Positions 45,628 to 57,653 of a stretch of 64,000 nucleotides of DNA are shown here, piece after piece. Under the pieces are notes generated by a model. That model was not told the origin of the DNA, did not search any database, and was given only the letters and a program-made list of their open reading frames with translations. Made by a program: the position numbers and the translations under genes. This stretch comes from Teratosphaeria epicoccoides (lineage: Eukaryota; Ascomycota; Dothideomycetes; Mycosphaerellales; Teratosphaeriaceae): assembly GCA_021401465.1 (NCBI GenBank), contig JADDMT010000001.1, positions 434,001 through 498,000 on the forward strand, read 5' to 3'. Numbering within the stretch: position 1 is the stretch's first letter; each line of letters begins with the position of its first letter.

Positions 45628-46214
45628 TCATTCTCGTTGCATTACGACCGTCAAAGCCATGAAGCCCAACATGGCTGTCTTAAGCCATGGGTACTCGCTC
45701 AGAAGTATGGTCACGTAACCAACGAACGGCACAAAGCCCACCACACTCCCAACGATGTCTTCCGCCCGGTTCAGGTAGCTCTGACCTCTAGCATAAAGCT
45801 CGGTGTCATCGGCAGCATTGTTGTCGCCCTTCGTCAGAAGCCGTAACGGTTCGTTCCTGTATCCCTCGTCAGCGTCCCTGCCCAACGCATCGACCCATCA
45901 GAAGCAAATGCGACTGACCCTCCACCAAACCTCCGAATCACCCTGTGCACGATTGGGATGTCCTTGCCCTTCACATTATACACCACCACTTCTCCAACCT
46001 GCGTCTCTTGGCCCCGATTCCACAAAAATAATAGATCTCCTCTTTGGAATGCGGGCTCCATTGATCCAGAAAGTACGACAACGATGGGCGAAGAGGAATC
46101 GGTGAAAACGGAGAGGCCTTTCCAGAGCATGAAGGCGGTGCTGAGAACAAGGGCGAAGTTGAGGATTTGGGCGGCCAGTTGCCGTGGTTGCATATTGCCT
46201 AATGCGCCTAGCAT
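45628..46214 (-). CDS. SEC11: signal peptidase complex catalytic subunit SEC11
   Basis: This is the serine protease of the ER signal peptidase complex, which cleaves signal sequences of secretory proteins. Exons 46214-45919 and 45856-45628 (62-nt intron, GTCAGT..CAG) give 174 residues. An N-terminal membrane span, LAAQILNFALVLSTAFMLW, is followed by VVLSGSMEPAFQRGD with the nucleophilic Ser, then DIPIVHRVIRRFGGG with the catalytic His. After the splice comes LLTKGDNNAADDTELYARGQ with the catalytic Asp region. The C-terminal hydrophobic stretch FVPFVGYVTILLSEYPWLK is typical. The 3' exon in single-frame reading would be lost. It diverges from NOT1. Confidence 0.95.
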
Positions 46215-46556
46215 TTTTGGGGTATGCTGAGGGTAGTGAGACGACGTTGTGTTGGTGCGAAGGCGATTGAAGCTGCGTGCGGGCTTTACTCCTACAGCTG
46301 GGATAATCTAATCGAAAGAGTGGTCTACACCTTATGTGTCGGTTTTGCCATTGAGTGATGTCGCCCAGCAAGCCAGATGTCCCGAAGCTCAAGCCAGACG
46401 CTAGGCCACTTGTTGCTTCGCCGAGCTTCGTCCATCGGCAGAACGCGGCCTCCGCGCGCCAAGCTGTTCTAACCTACCTCTGTTGCATACAGCAGAATCG
46501 CGACTTGTTCCTAGCTCATCTCGCGCGCAGGCAGTCTCGATGTGCGCGCGACGCAA
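46215..46556. promoter_or_regulatory. divergent promoter, SEC11 and NOT1
   Basis: These 342 bases separate the two starts. A plus-strand frame from 46358 could extend or precede NOT1, but I found no join that is clearly better than starting at 46557. Confidence 0.5.
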
Positions 46557-49500
46557 ATGAACCAGCCCCTGACTCGACAACGAGATCATCGCTTGACCCC
46601 GATATCAACTCGTGGACAGGACTACACCCGATCTAGTGAGAGCCCATCCCGGGCGACTCACAGCAACCAGCCATTATTTACTGGCACCCGTCAGGTCACC
46701 AGCAGACAGAGTCCCCCATCATCAACGGCCTCGCTGGCATCGCCATCCGCCCCCAAGCACTACGCGACCAGCCCTTACCAATCCGGGCAGCGGCCACGTG
46801 CTCCGATATCAAATAGCAGCCCGCGCCCAGTCTCGTCCTTCACGAGCTTAGCGTCGCTCTCACAAGGCGTCAGCGGCGGAATCAGTGGCGGCAGCGGTGG
46901 CTCGCGGCTCGTGCGACACTCTCCATCACATTCTACAACCTCGTCGGTGGGCTCGCCAGTATCATCGACCGGGGGGTCTGGCTTGCTTGGTTTCGTCAAC
47001 GCCCAGCTTCAGATCCTCCTTAAGACCATCAATAGCAGCAACTTCGGCGTGCAGGCGGAGAAGATACGGAAGCTGGTGGACGAGAACGGCATGGAGGCCT
47101 TTGAGACGTATTTTCGGCGGACGCTGAACAACTGCTGGTCTTTGGTCTTTCCCAATGCTCCGCGGCCAGGCGCGAACAATCAAGAGGCATACCAATTGGT
47201 GCATCAAGATGTGTTGAAAGTTGCGAGGCAGGACCAGCAGGCCCGCAAGGTTGCACAGGCACTCGACACCAATGAGTGGGACATTGACCTGGCAACATTG
47301 ATTGAGCACTTTCGGCTCAATCCAATCGCAAAGCTAGCCTTAGTCCTTGCGTGCAGGACAACGGCCAAAGATGAGCTGCGTTCGACAGGTGCGTGCTCGG
47401 GTGGAGCTACGTCGAGGTGTCGAATACGTGGACTGACTGTTTTGCAGCGAATGCCCTGCTCCCCGACAGCATCCAGCCTTTCCTCCATGCCCTCGTCAAC
47501 CCGTCCCCACCACAAGACGCTTCAGCGTCCGACGAGATCTCGCCAGCAGAACTTGCGTCAATCATCGAACTCCTGAGCACAGATCCGCCGCCAGAATGGG
47601 GCGAGCAACAAAGCGAGAATCTTAAATACGCGATCAAGATGCGATACTCAAAGCTCAACAGAAGAGTGCCAGCGGAGGTCGAATCTGCGGAATATGTAGA
47701 CGAAATGTTGAAGCTGCCAGACAGCAAGTTGGCCCGGGCCATTCAGAACGCAGGTCCACGTGCAACCAGCAGTCTGGACGCATGCAAGGAAATGCTCGCC
47801 AACATCGAGACAAGCGCGATATCATACCCGCAAGTTGCGAATGCGCTGCTGTTCACAGTCATGACGGGGCAAGGCCGAGCGTACAGTACTGGCACACTCG
47901 TGCAGGGTATCAGAGACCACCGGACGGGCAAAATGATCGATTGGACAGACGTTGTGCAGAATTTCGACAGGCCGGAGCTGCGCGTTACGAAGCAACAGTT
48001 TCTAGGCTTATACAATGCCTTGCTGCCTATCGCGAAGGAGCAGCCGACCAAATTCGACATCCAGACGCTACTAGGCAAGACTTGGCTGCATACGGCTCCG
48101 CAGTGGAGCTTCGCGGCAGCGTTCTGTTCGACGACCAGGGAAGAATTAGACATGTCACAAATTCCAAACCTTCGGCTTGCTTTCCGGAACGAGGACTACG
48201 ATGACGCTCCAGATAATATCAGGGCGTTTGCTGCAGAAGCTGTTACTCATCCACTGGCTTCTCGGGACGCAGTCGAGGTGCTCTTCGGAACCATCTTCCG
48301 TTCACAAGGCGACTATCAGGAGGCCCAGCTGCTCGGAATACCTGAAAAGATCATCAACACAAATATGACCGAGTTCCTCTGTGCGGCTTCAGGCGTCCCC
48401 AAGACCACACCCCTTCAGGATCAGGCATTGAAGCAGCTTTTCTTTCCCTTTCTTCTGAAGAAGCATGCAAACTACGAGTTCGTCATGTACACTCTGTGGA
48501 TGCGGGATAACATGTGGGTCGCTAGCCGGTTAGTCGAGTACTACCAGACTGAGCCGCTGCTACTGGAGAAGATCTTTGAACACGCTGAAGAACACGGATG
48601 GACTGCGCAGTTGCTAACGCTTCCCAGTGCATTCGCTGTAGATCTCGCGTGTTACGCGCACGGCAAGGGTAATTGCGATCTCTTCGAATGGTCGGAGCCA
48701 CACGTGCAATCGATGGGCAGCGCTAGTTATGCCAAAGCTCTGTATGATTTCATACGAGCAAAATGCGACGACGAGTCGGCCGTTCAAAAAGAAGATGCGC
48801 AGCCGACGACGACGTCATTGTCAATCAAGACTGTCTTTTGCCTTCTCCAGATCATTGAGAAGTTGGCTGGCGAAGAGCTGGGAAATTTCTATCGGCAATT
48901 CCTTCAGCTCTATCCACGACTTTTCAATTATGGTGAGGATGAGCAAGTAGATAAGCTACTCGATGAGTTGGACGCCAGCAACCGGCATGCTTTGCCAGAG
49001 GATGCCAACTCCGAGATGGAAGTGCGTTACAAACAAATGTACGGCGGCGATGCCACGCCCGACGCAGTTATTGCCGAGCTTAAGGACATCAAGCTTTCCA
49101 CCGACCCAAACAAGCAGAACCTGTTTGCAGCCATGCTCCAGGGTCTTTTCGACGAATACAACTGTTTTGGCGAGTATCCGAATGAGGCCCTCGCAACAAC
49201 CGCCGTTCTGTTTGGTGGGCTCATCCAATTTAACGTGTTGTCGTTTGTGGCCGAGCAAGCAGCAATTTCTATGGTATTTGAAGCCGTGTCCGAAACGACT
49301 CAAGAAGATCCTATGTACAAGTTTGGCTTGCAGGCAATGATCCATCTTCTCGGACGGTTGAAGGACTGGCCAACGCTTGCAGACCGCATCCTCCAGACGC
49401 CAGCTTTGAGGAACACTCAAGCAGCGCAGGTCGCCGAAGAGGTGATGAAGGAGCTGCAGCAGGGAAATGTCGGACTCAATGGAGACACTGTCAATGGGAT

Positions 49501-52500
49501 CACTAATGGTGCGCTTGACGAAGAGTATCCAGCCGACTCGCCTACGCCACCTTTCTCCGCCATACACACAGATCCGCCTCTGCGACCGGAGATCTACGAA
49601 GAGCCTGATGAGGAGGTCTCAGACAAGGTCATGTTCGTGCTCAACAATGTCTCGAAGCGCAATCTGGAGGAAAAATTCAAAGATTTGGCCAGTACCCTTG
49701 AAGACAAGCATCACGCTTGGTTCGCCCGTTACCTAGTCGAGGAACTTGCCAAGATGCAACCGAACTTCCAAAGTCTGTATTTGCAGCTCTTGGAGAATTT
49801 TGACAAGAAGGTCCTCTGGCGGGAGGTGCTGCGGGAGACGTACGTCAGCTGCTCCAAGATGCTCAACGCTCAGTCTACAATGGATTCCACAACGGAAAGG
49901 ACCAATTTGAAGAATTTGGCCGGGTGGCTGGGGTCATTGACACTAGCGCGCAATCAGCCCATCTTGCATAGAAACCTCTCGTTCAGGGATCTGCTCATTG
50001 AAGGCCATGAAACGCAGCGCCTGCTCGTGGCCATTCCGTTCACTTGCAAGGCGTTGATCCATGCTGCCCACTCGCGGGTCTTCAGGCCGCCGAATCCTTG
50101 GCTCGAAGACTTACTTCATCTGCTTAGCGAGCTCTACCACTGCTTCGAGCTGAGACTCAACTTGAAGTTCGAGATTGAGGTGCTCTGCAAGGACCTGAGT
50201 TTGGACATCAAGGAGATCGAGCCATCAGATGTCATCCGTTCACGGCCCTTACTATCGGCCGATAACCTGCTCCAGCCGTATGTGCCAGACACTGGTCCAG
50301 ACGGTTTTGGCGATGTGCACATCATGGGCCTCTCGAAACGAGCACCAAACGAGCGCTTCTCCCCTGACGCCGTCATTCGAGCTCTGCCAGATCTTCAGGA
50401 GCTTTTGACGATGCCGCCGACTCCAGGGAACGTTCGTGCTGCAGAGCTACAGAGCATATTTGTCCAATCTGCGCAACGAGCGATCTATGAAATTATTGCG
50501 CCTGTCGTCGAACGTTCCGTTACCATTGCAGCAATTTCGACAGCTGAGCTGGTCCAGAAAGACTTCGCAACCGAGTCTGACGTCGAGAAATTGCGCAATT
50601 CCGCACATACGGTCGTCAAGGCGCTCTCCGGAAGTCTGGCGTTGGTGACGTGCAAGGAGCCACTCAGGATGAGCATCACGAACAATATCAGGATTCTGGC
50701 TTCAAGCATGCTGCCCGAGCAATTACCTGAAGGGCAGATCCTCATGTTTGTCAATGACAACATTGATAGGGTCTGCTCTCTCGTTGAGGATGCCGCTGAG
50801 GAGCATTCGCTGGCTGAGATCGACGCACAGCTAGCGCAAGCACTGGAGGAAAGGCGTAGGCACAATGAGCAAAGGCCGAATGAAAACTACAATTCGCCGC
50901 CCGTCAGTCGATGGGCTCAAATGATTCCAGATCCATTCCGTCAGGATCCTAACGCTGGCGGACTTAACCGCCAGCAGCTTGGCCTTTACGAGGACTTTGG
51001 CCGTCAAGCCAGGATCGCGCCGACAGCGCACGCGCCCAATGCGTCACAAGACGCGAGAGGACAACTGCCGACTGACGTTCTAGGCGATGGATACCTTCCC
51101 AGCCTGCCAACTCCTGCCGAGGTCCCGGCACAACTTACAAGACCAACACCGCAGCAACGAGCCATGTCTCTGCAGCAACAGGACCCGCACCAAGTCAACG
51201 GGTATATTGATTCCCATAATATTGGACAACGTACGCTTGAGTTGATGCAAGACCTGCAACAAGCCGCTCGGGAGGCGGCCGAAGAACATCTCATCCAACT
51301 TACAGATGCTTCGCCTGTTCGACAGATCTACCACCAGCTGTGTGTCCTCATTGACACGTCAATGGCAAATCGCGACTCGCTGGCTACTGCTGCAGGACAG
51401 CAGGCGCTAATGATCATCTACAGCGAAGCACAGCAGAGGCTTGAGGTGGAAGTGTTTTGCCGCTTCGCGACCGTGATGTGCAAGATCTCGGTCCAAGCCT
51501 CACGCCACTTGATCCACTACCTGGCAGGCACGGATGACGACAAGATCTTCAAGGCAATTCCAACAGCCGTACTACTCAGCGAGCATGTGCTCGACATAGG
51601 CCACATTGACGCCTTGTCGGCAAAGGCGCTCAGGATGAGAAGAGACGTTGTGCTGCCTTTCTTGCGCGACCTCCTCGATGAGGTTCTATTGAACGAAGAT
51701 GCAAATGTATTGCGTTCGGACTTCGCACAGTCGTATGAAGCGCTTGGTCAATGGGTCCACGAGGACCCTGGCAATGAGGGTGTTCGCGAAATCATCACAA
51801 AACTACAAATTCCTGCTGGGCAGCAGAACGGCATGCCGAGTCCGCCGCAGCAGGACGATCTGTCGAAGCAAGATCGGCTGGAGTACATTTTTGAGGAGTG
51901 GGTCAGGCTTCAGCGCAAAGAGACGCCCGAAAGATCTTATTTGGCTTTCGGTCGCCAGCTCGAAGAGCGCCATATCATTACAACACCGGACGGGGCGACA
52001 ACTTTCTTCCGCATTTGCCTTGACTCTTGCGCCGCAGACTTCGAGCGTGCAATCAGCCGCCCATACGCAAGCCAGGACGAGGCATACATCCACACGGATG
52101 CGCTGGCGAAGCTAATGACGTTCATCGTTCTCCACCAGGCACCTGTCAATGGCGCATCGCAGCCCAATAAGGCCAAGAGTCTCGCGGCAATTCTTCGTTT
52201 GGCCATATTAGTCATGCTCGATCAGATCAAGAAACAGGGCGAGCAATGGCAGAGTAGAATCTACTTCCGTTTGTTCTCGTCGTTGCTTTGCGAGATTAGG
52301 GCCGGGAAGCATCGACTGGAAGGTGGACAGGAGGTGGAGCTGCACAAGACGTTCGCTCAAGCGCTTCTCGTCTTGCAGCCACGATTTGTTGAAGCCTTCA
52401 CCTTCCCGTGGCTGGCTTTGCTCAGCCACAGACTCTTCATACCGGCACTACTGGGTGGATCTGGACGCTCGAACGGAGGCTGGGAGGCATTCACCAGGGT

Positions 52501-53386
52501 GACCACCACTCTGCTGACCAACCTGGCTGGCATGATGCATGACATTGATAATCAGACGGTCATTCAGGACTTCTACCGTGGCGTCCTGCGCTTCCTCTTG
52601 ATGCTTCACCACGACTATAGAGAATTCTTGATCGAGAACCACGTGCTGCTAAATAGCGCAGTCCCGCAAGGCTGCGCCCAGCTCCACAACATCATCAACA
52701 GCGCGGTTGGCTTGGCTGTCGTGAACGACCAGCCGGACCCATTCACACCTGGACTAAAGATCAACAGGCTCGACCAAGTGCGCCAGGCGCCGGTCGTCTC
52801 GGCCAATGTTGAGCGAATTCTCGCCGAAGCGAGCATAAGAGATACCATTGAGCGGGTATGCGCAGGCGGTCACCTCAACGACGAAGATTATGCAGCCGCT
52901 TCGAGGACTCTGAACGCGGCCGACGATCGTCTACGGCCGCTGTACGCGAACGCAGTGACAGTGTTCATCGCCATGAAGGTCACACCTGCTGCCTCTGTGT
53001 TTTCTGCTGCACAGGCACCAGCGCGTCTGCTTGAGCGCCTCTTGCGTGAAGACAGCCCGCAGCTTCGGCTCGATCTTATTGGCGCTATGATCAACCAGGT
53101 GCGCTACGTGAACTCACACACGCATTACTACTCTACCGCCCTGCAGCACATGTTCACTATCGGCTCGGAGGATCTGCAGGAGCAGATTATGCGCGTACTG
53201 GTGGAGAGGCTCATGGCGCCACGCCCTCACCCATGGGGCTTGCTGGTGATGATGCTCGAATTAATTAAGAACCAGACTTATGATATCTGGAGCTTGGGAT
53301 GGATGAAAACGGCACCAGAGATCCGTTTCATGTTGCAAGGGCTCAGTGAGAGCCAGGAGAGGGCGTCGCGGGGTGGGTTGATGTAG
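46557..53386 (+). CDS. NOT1: CCR4-NOT complex scaffold subunit NOT1
   Basis: Not1 (Cdc39) is the scaffold of the CCR4-NOT deadenylase, which shortens poly(A) tails and controls mRNA decay. Exons 46557-47388 and 47448-53386 are joined by a 59-nt intron (GTGCGT..CAG) to give 2256 residues. A Ser/Thr/Pro-rich N-terminus of about 140 residues leads into HEAT-like repeats (LLGFVNAQLQILLKTINSSN). The Caf1-binding MIF4G part lies at about 980-1200, with SDKVMFVLNNVSKRNLEEKF and DKKVLWREVLRETYVSCSK. The Caf40-binding region follows, with AIYEIIAPVVERSVTIA. The Not1 C-terminal domain lies at about 1880-2250, with YVNSHTHYYSTALQHMF and HPWGLLVMMLELIKN. The start at 46557 is the first in-frame ATG; upstream the frame opens at GTG. 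Confidence 0.94.
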
Positions 53387-53936
53387 TGCAGTCCTCCATT
53401 CCGTGGCAGGCCCTCTCACCACTACCTGTACTAGCCAAGACCTATCTGTCGACAAGATCAGGCAGAATGGGAAGCCTGGCTGTGTGAGCAGCAGAGGACG
53501 ATGTGCACAAATTCAATCTGGGATATGTTTTATGGCGTTATGGGCGTAATTACAGAGCGGATGGACCACGTGCTTTGGAGACCAAAAGCAAGCAGGGTGT
53601 CTCAGACGGCATGGAATGAGGCATGGCATGGGATGATGATGTGATCATATCATGATAAGCACAGGTGGTGTAACTATTACAGCATTGGGTCGGCGTGAAG
53701 GGGAAGTGCGACTGTGTAGTTGTCCGGGCAGACGACGACGATTGATACTGTGGACTGTAGAGTAGTGCATAACATTATGACTTTGCTTGTTTGCCAATGC
53801 TGCTTGCTGGCACAGCTTTCAAAATGGGAATTGACGCCTCCTCGATGTTACTATACTTCTACACTGTTGGGGCACCTAGCAGGTCCGTCTGCCTTTCTAT
53901 CTGTACAGCTGTCGTGCTGGAGATCATATCGCCCCT
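53387..53936. other. intergenic, convergent 3' ends
   Basis: A 550-base gap between the NOT1 and MGM101 stops. No feature is supported. Confidence 0.45.
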
Positions 53937-54903
53937 CTACCTCCTCACAGGCGCTGCAGCCGCAGTCCCCGCCTGCGCGACCTCCTTAAATGGATACTTC
54001 AACTCATCATCCTTCCTCATCCAATGCTTTCTTCTCTTCTTCGTCACCACATGCTCCACGATACACTCCTTACCCGCCGCTTTCATGAACTTCCTAATGT
54101 ACCTGGGGTCCCACAACTCACTTGCAATTCCCAAGTCTTTGCAGCACCGCATGAGCGCGTTAGATTTGCAGCCTTCGGTCGCCGTTGGGATGCCGTCGGG
54201 GTCAAAGTACTGTTGTTCGCCGCGAGCGATGGAGACGAGACTACAGAAAGTTATCAATAAGGCTTCAGGAGGGTCGTTAAGAAGAGCGAACGTGCCGGCC
54301 TCCGCACACAAGTCCATACTCCCTCGTCACCACCTTCCCCGTCACTATCGTTTCTCCGCGCGGTGCTAAGCCCCATCCTCCAGGTCCGAAAGCTTTGTTG
54401 AGTATCCGGCGGTACTTTATTTCAGGCAGGTATATTATGCCGTCTGGTTTTATCTCGATGTCGTCGTAGCTCAATTCCTGCTGTAAAATCGCCGCCTGTT
54501 CTGCCGTGAATGGCGAAGCGGACAGGCCATGATAGGAGCGCGTCCAGTCGACTTGTTTTTCATTTTCGGAGAGGGTGGGTGGGGGGTCGGAAAGGCCGTC
54601 GGTGAGGGAGCGGAGGGGCTCTGATTCGGAGGGGGGGGAGGAGAGCTCGTGAGAACTGTTTGTGGTAGCTCGCGGTGGTGATAAGGTTGTGGGAGGCGAG
54701 GGCGAGACGCGAGGGGGAACGCGCTGTGGTTGTGGAGCAGCGGATGCTTGCTGCGGTCGTCGAGTGGTGAAGGCGAGTGTTCGTTGGTGATGTCGCAGAT
54801 GACGGGCGCTGTCGTACACCCATCGCTCTGTACTTCTACACGATGGCGATGAAAGAAGTGCGACGAGGCTCGCGCCCGCTCGTCGTGAAGCTGCTGGGTT
54901 CAT
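53937..54903 (-). CDS. MGM101: mitochondrial genome maintenance protein MGM101
   Basis: Mgm101 is a Rad52-like single-strand annealing protein needed for repair and upkeep of mitochondrial DNA. Exons 54903-54296 and 54240-53937 give 303 residues. The N-terminal presequence is Arg/Ser-rich (MNPAASRRAGASLVALLSS) and followed by a Pro-rich linker. The conserved core has DWTRSYHGLSASPFTAEQAA, DDIEIKPDGIIYLPEIKYRR, GPGGWGLAPRGETIVTGKVV, then ARGEQQYFDPDGIPTATEGC, NALMRCCKDLGIASELWDP and VEHVVTKKRRKHWMRKDDE. The 55-nt intron begins with GC (GCACGT) and ends in TAG. This join gives LVCGGRLVSIARGEQ, as expected for the family, whereas no GT donor nearby preserves it. Confidence 0.93.
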
Positions 54904-55343
54904 TGCACAGATGGTATCCAGGACATATGACTTTCGAGGGCGAAGGTTCCCTCGGTCGAGATAGACTTGTGGTCATAGCGTCATCGCACGCGGAAGACAC
55001 GCGCGATCACCCGACATTTGTCCGGTGTACAACTTTGAATGTTTTGCATATACAGTTGGGCAGAGTTAAGTAGGCCGTTGCTCAGTGCTAATCCACAGCC
55101 ATTCGCCCTCCCAGATGCCCGCCTGCCCATCGTACAATTCCACGCCGCCCAAATCCTTAGGTTCGATTCCGTAGAACTATCGAATGCAGTCCTTACGACA
55201 ATTGCTGAACTGCACGCGCCTCAAATGCGCGGCGAGAGTGCCTCGTTTCCTTTCGTCGCGCACCACTTTTCAAAGCACCAGGTACATTTAGAGATCTTGA
55301 GCGTGCACTACATATATGTTGTCAGCACTCATTTCCAGCCATT
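54904..55343. promoter_or_regulatory. MGM101 promoter and oxysterol gene 3' end
   Basis: 440 bases. They hold the MGM101 upstream region and the 3' end of the next gene, which may extend here through a terminal intron. No site is recognised. Confidence 0.45.
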
Positions 55344-56540
55344 TTACGCGTCCCGGATCAACTTACGGAAAGGTGGCTGAGCGCCTTTTACCTTGGCCGG
55401 GTCGAAGATCCATATCCCATTCGTCTGGTCGGTCTCCAAAGATCCGTTCGGCACCTCTCGAATCAGTTTCTCGAATATCGGAAGGCGTTCGGCTTTGGTA
55501 AAGAATCTCCGCTCCCACTCCTTCTGGTCTGCAACCTCCTGCTTCCTCATCGCTCGCTGCTTCTCCTCGATGATGCTCTTCTCATAAGCCGTAGTGTTCA
55601 TGTCTCCCTTTTGGATCGCATCTGCGACTTTCTGCCATGCGCGACGAGACTCCAACGGATCCTGCTCTTCTACTGGCGCAACCTTGAGTGCTGTCTTGGG
55701 CTCCTTCCTGGCATAATAGGTGTCAATCACCTGCTTGGTCTTCGCATCCTTAATGGTGAAGATATCCGTCCAGCTGCCATCCGCGGTATATAGCACGGCA
55801 TTCTTGTCCTTCTCCTTGCCATGCGGATAAAGAATCGCGCTCAAACTGTTCTTCGTTCCCGACACCCAGCCCTTTCCACTGTAGTCTATTCGCGATGTGT
55901 AGCCATTTGAGCCGACGATGTAGCTGCTCTTGTTTAGCTCGACATACGGAGAGCCCGTGATGAGACCCTCGATATGCAGAGAGGGGAGCGTGATAAGATA
56001 GTCTTCGTTCCATTTGTCCAGGTGCAACACAGCATGCCCGACTTGACGGACGTTGATGGTTCTGCTAAAGCTCGCTTTCTGCGCATTGTATCCTTGCAGC
56101 CTCACGCCATGTTGCTGGTTCCAGATACTATAGGCAGTGACAGGCGGGTGGTGTGAGACCTGCTCGCTGACCAGCTGTGTTGTGCCGCATTCATCCTCCC
56201 ACTTGCCCAGAAACAGCTCGCCCAGGAACGGGTTTAGTGGCTTTTTCTCGGATCCGAGCTTCTCGTTACGAGAGGCGTACTGCTGCTTGAGCGTGCTGAG
56301 GAACCACTTGAGGACAAGCGCCGCGCGCTTGGCAGGGTCGGGTTCCTGGGCTGGTGCGACCATGAGGCGCGGCATCTCGGCCCAGTATGCTGAGAACTCG
56401 GTCAGGGAGGTCGTCGAAAGAATGAATGCCGGCGCGGTCATGGACGAGAGGTCGCCATTGAATGAAGCTATCGACTTCAAGAAAGACGTCCAGGAGCCTT
56501 TGCTCGAGGCCGGGACAGCAGAGCCTTCTTGCTCAGCCAT
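55344..56540 (-). CDS. KES1: oxysterol-binding protein, KES1/OSH4 type
   Basis: A short ORP-family lipid exchanger of the Kes1/Osh4 class, which moves sterol against PI4P between ER and Golgi. The single exon from the ATG at 56540 encodes 398 residues with no PH domain, as expected. The N-terminal lid region SSKGSWTSFLKSIASFNGD precedes the sterol pocket. The signature is EQVSHHPPVTAYSIWN, the Osh hallmark. Other blocks are ALVLKWFLSTLKQQYASRN, NPFLGELFLGKW and the C-terminal RRAWQKVADAIQKGD. The frame ends FDPAKVKGAQPPFRKLIRDA. A perfect GTAAGT at 55366 suggests that the last few residues may instead come from a further exon. The start upstream of 56540 is TTG. Confidence 0.91.
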   Translation of the reverse strand: MAEQEGSAVPASSKGSWTSFLKSIASFNGDLSSMTAPAFILSTTSLTEFSAYWAEMPRLMVAPAQEPDPAKRAALVLKWFLSTLKQQYASRNEKLGSEKKPLNPFLGELFLGKWEDECGTTQLVSEQVSHHPPVTAYSIWNQQHGVRLQGYNAQKASFSRTINVRQVGHAVLHLDKWNEDYLITLPSLHIEGLITGSPYVELNKSSYIVGSNGYTSRIDYSGKGWVSGTKNSLSAILYPHGKEKDKNAVLYTADGSWTDIFTIKDAKTKQVIDTYYARKEPKTALKVAPVEEQDPLESRRAWQKVADAIQKGDMNTTAYEKSIIEEKQRAMRKQEVADQKEWERRFFTKAERLPIFEKLIREVPNGSLETDQTNGIWIFDPAKVKGAQPPFRKLIRDA

Positions 56541-57497
56541 GCTTGCGGTCTTGCTCAATCAATTGGTAGGTGGTGCAGTAGATGACAAGATCGTTGCAAC
56601 GTGTACCGTTATTTGAGAATCATGGACCGTCGTGTGTACAGAGAACAGTCACTACATGTACGGACGAGTGGGCTGTTTGTTAACACCAAGCCACCCAAGA
56701 CCCCTCTTTCGTCATCGGGGTGAGCCACCCGACGAGCCACTACCTGGGCATTTTCGCTCCTTCCCGTTGCGTTCGTTAATGGACGTCGGCCTGCAGCAAT
56801 GCTAATCAAGGACGCAGGAGTTATCGACTGCGAGGACAAAGTGATACTGCCTGGCCTCGGCAACACATGTGCACGCAAGGCTATCTGGTACCATGGCTCC
56901 TACTGCACATTTTGCAGATGTTCCTGTGGTTGGCTCATACATATGAAAAAGACAACACCAAAAGCCTCCCCCGGAATGATGTCTGCATCAATATGCCCTG
57001 CAAGGTGGTTCAGATGAACTTGATGCAGGCGCCACTACAGTCCATTGTCATTGGCAAACAGCTGCGGTTGTTGCCACAGCTCATCTCTATCTTCAAGCGC
57101 TATCCGGCACTTGTATGGACCCGTTTCCCTAACCCTGGTAATCCACGACTCGTGCTGTACGCGTCATGGTTACCGGGACCACGCCAGATCTCGAAGTCAT
57201 CGCACCGTCGCAGATTCAACTCATATCAGCCTCCTCGAGGGAAGAATCTATGTACACTCTGCGCCGCTCGCCAACAAGCATTTGACAGGCCCCCCAAACG
57301 TCGTGCTGGGATTGCTCCTGCATGCACAACCCGATCCCTTCGCTGAACAGTCTTCCGACACAGTACCGACAAGATTGTCGTCGCAAGTGATCTATGAGAA
57401 GGAGACAATTAGCCAGGACGCTCTTTGACTTCCTGTAGTCCGGTACAAGATGGTGGGAGCTTGCCCAGTATTTTCGATTTATGCTGCAAGCCTAGTA
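56541..57497. other. intergenic with possible coding remnant
   Basis: The left part should hold the KES1 promoter. From about 56867 to 57428 plus-strand frames give protein-like runs in two frames: FKRYPALVWTRFPNPGNPRL, then HISLLEGRIYVHSAPLANKH and GPPNVVLGLLLHAQPDPFAE. I could not find a splice that joins them and do not recognise the family. Confidence 0.4.
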
Positions 57498-57653
57498 TCA
57501 AGATTGTTGGTAAGTAATTTCAATATCACAATCGAAATGAGCATGTCTTGTGCAGTTAGGACATACATCCCTGACACCAACGGTAACGCACTGCGCACCG
57601 ACGTGAGCTGCGAGCGCTGCTAGTAGCAGAGAGAAGTCGAGGCTGAGATGCAT
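57498..57653 (-). CDS. candidate small secreted Cys-containing protein (51 aa)
   Basis: An ATG-initiated frame of 51 residues. MHLSLDFSLLLAALAAHVGA looks like a signal peptide with a likely cut after VGA. The mature part is about 31 residues with four cysteines, in QCVTVGVRDVCPNCTRHAHF and DCDIEITYQQS. Even cysteine number and tiny size are typical of fungal effector-like or antimicrobial peptides, but no family is recognised. A second secreted candidate lies 0.5 kb away on the same strand. Expression is unproven; chance cannot be excluded for so short a frame. Confidence 0.45.
   Translation of the reverse strand: MHLSLDFSLLLAALAAHVGAQCVTVGVRDVCPNCTRHAHFDCDIEITYQQS

Noticed and set aside
55150..55180. 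tRNA-like B box (GGTTCGATTCC)
   Set aside because: Flanking bases do not form a T-arm stem and no A box or acceptor stem is found upstream.
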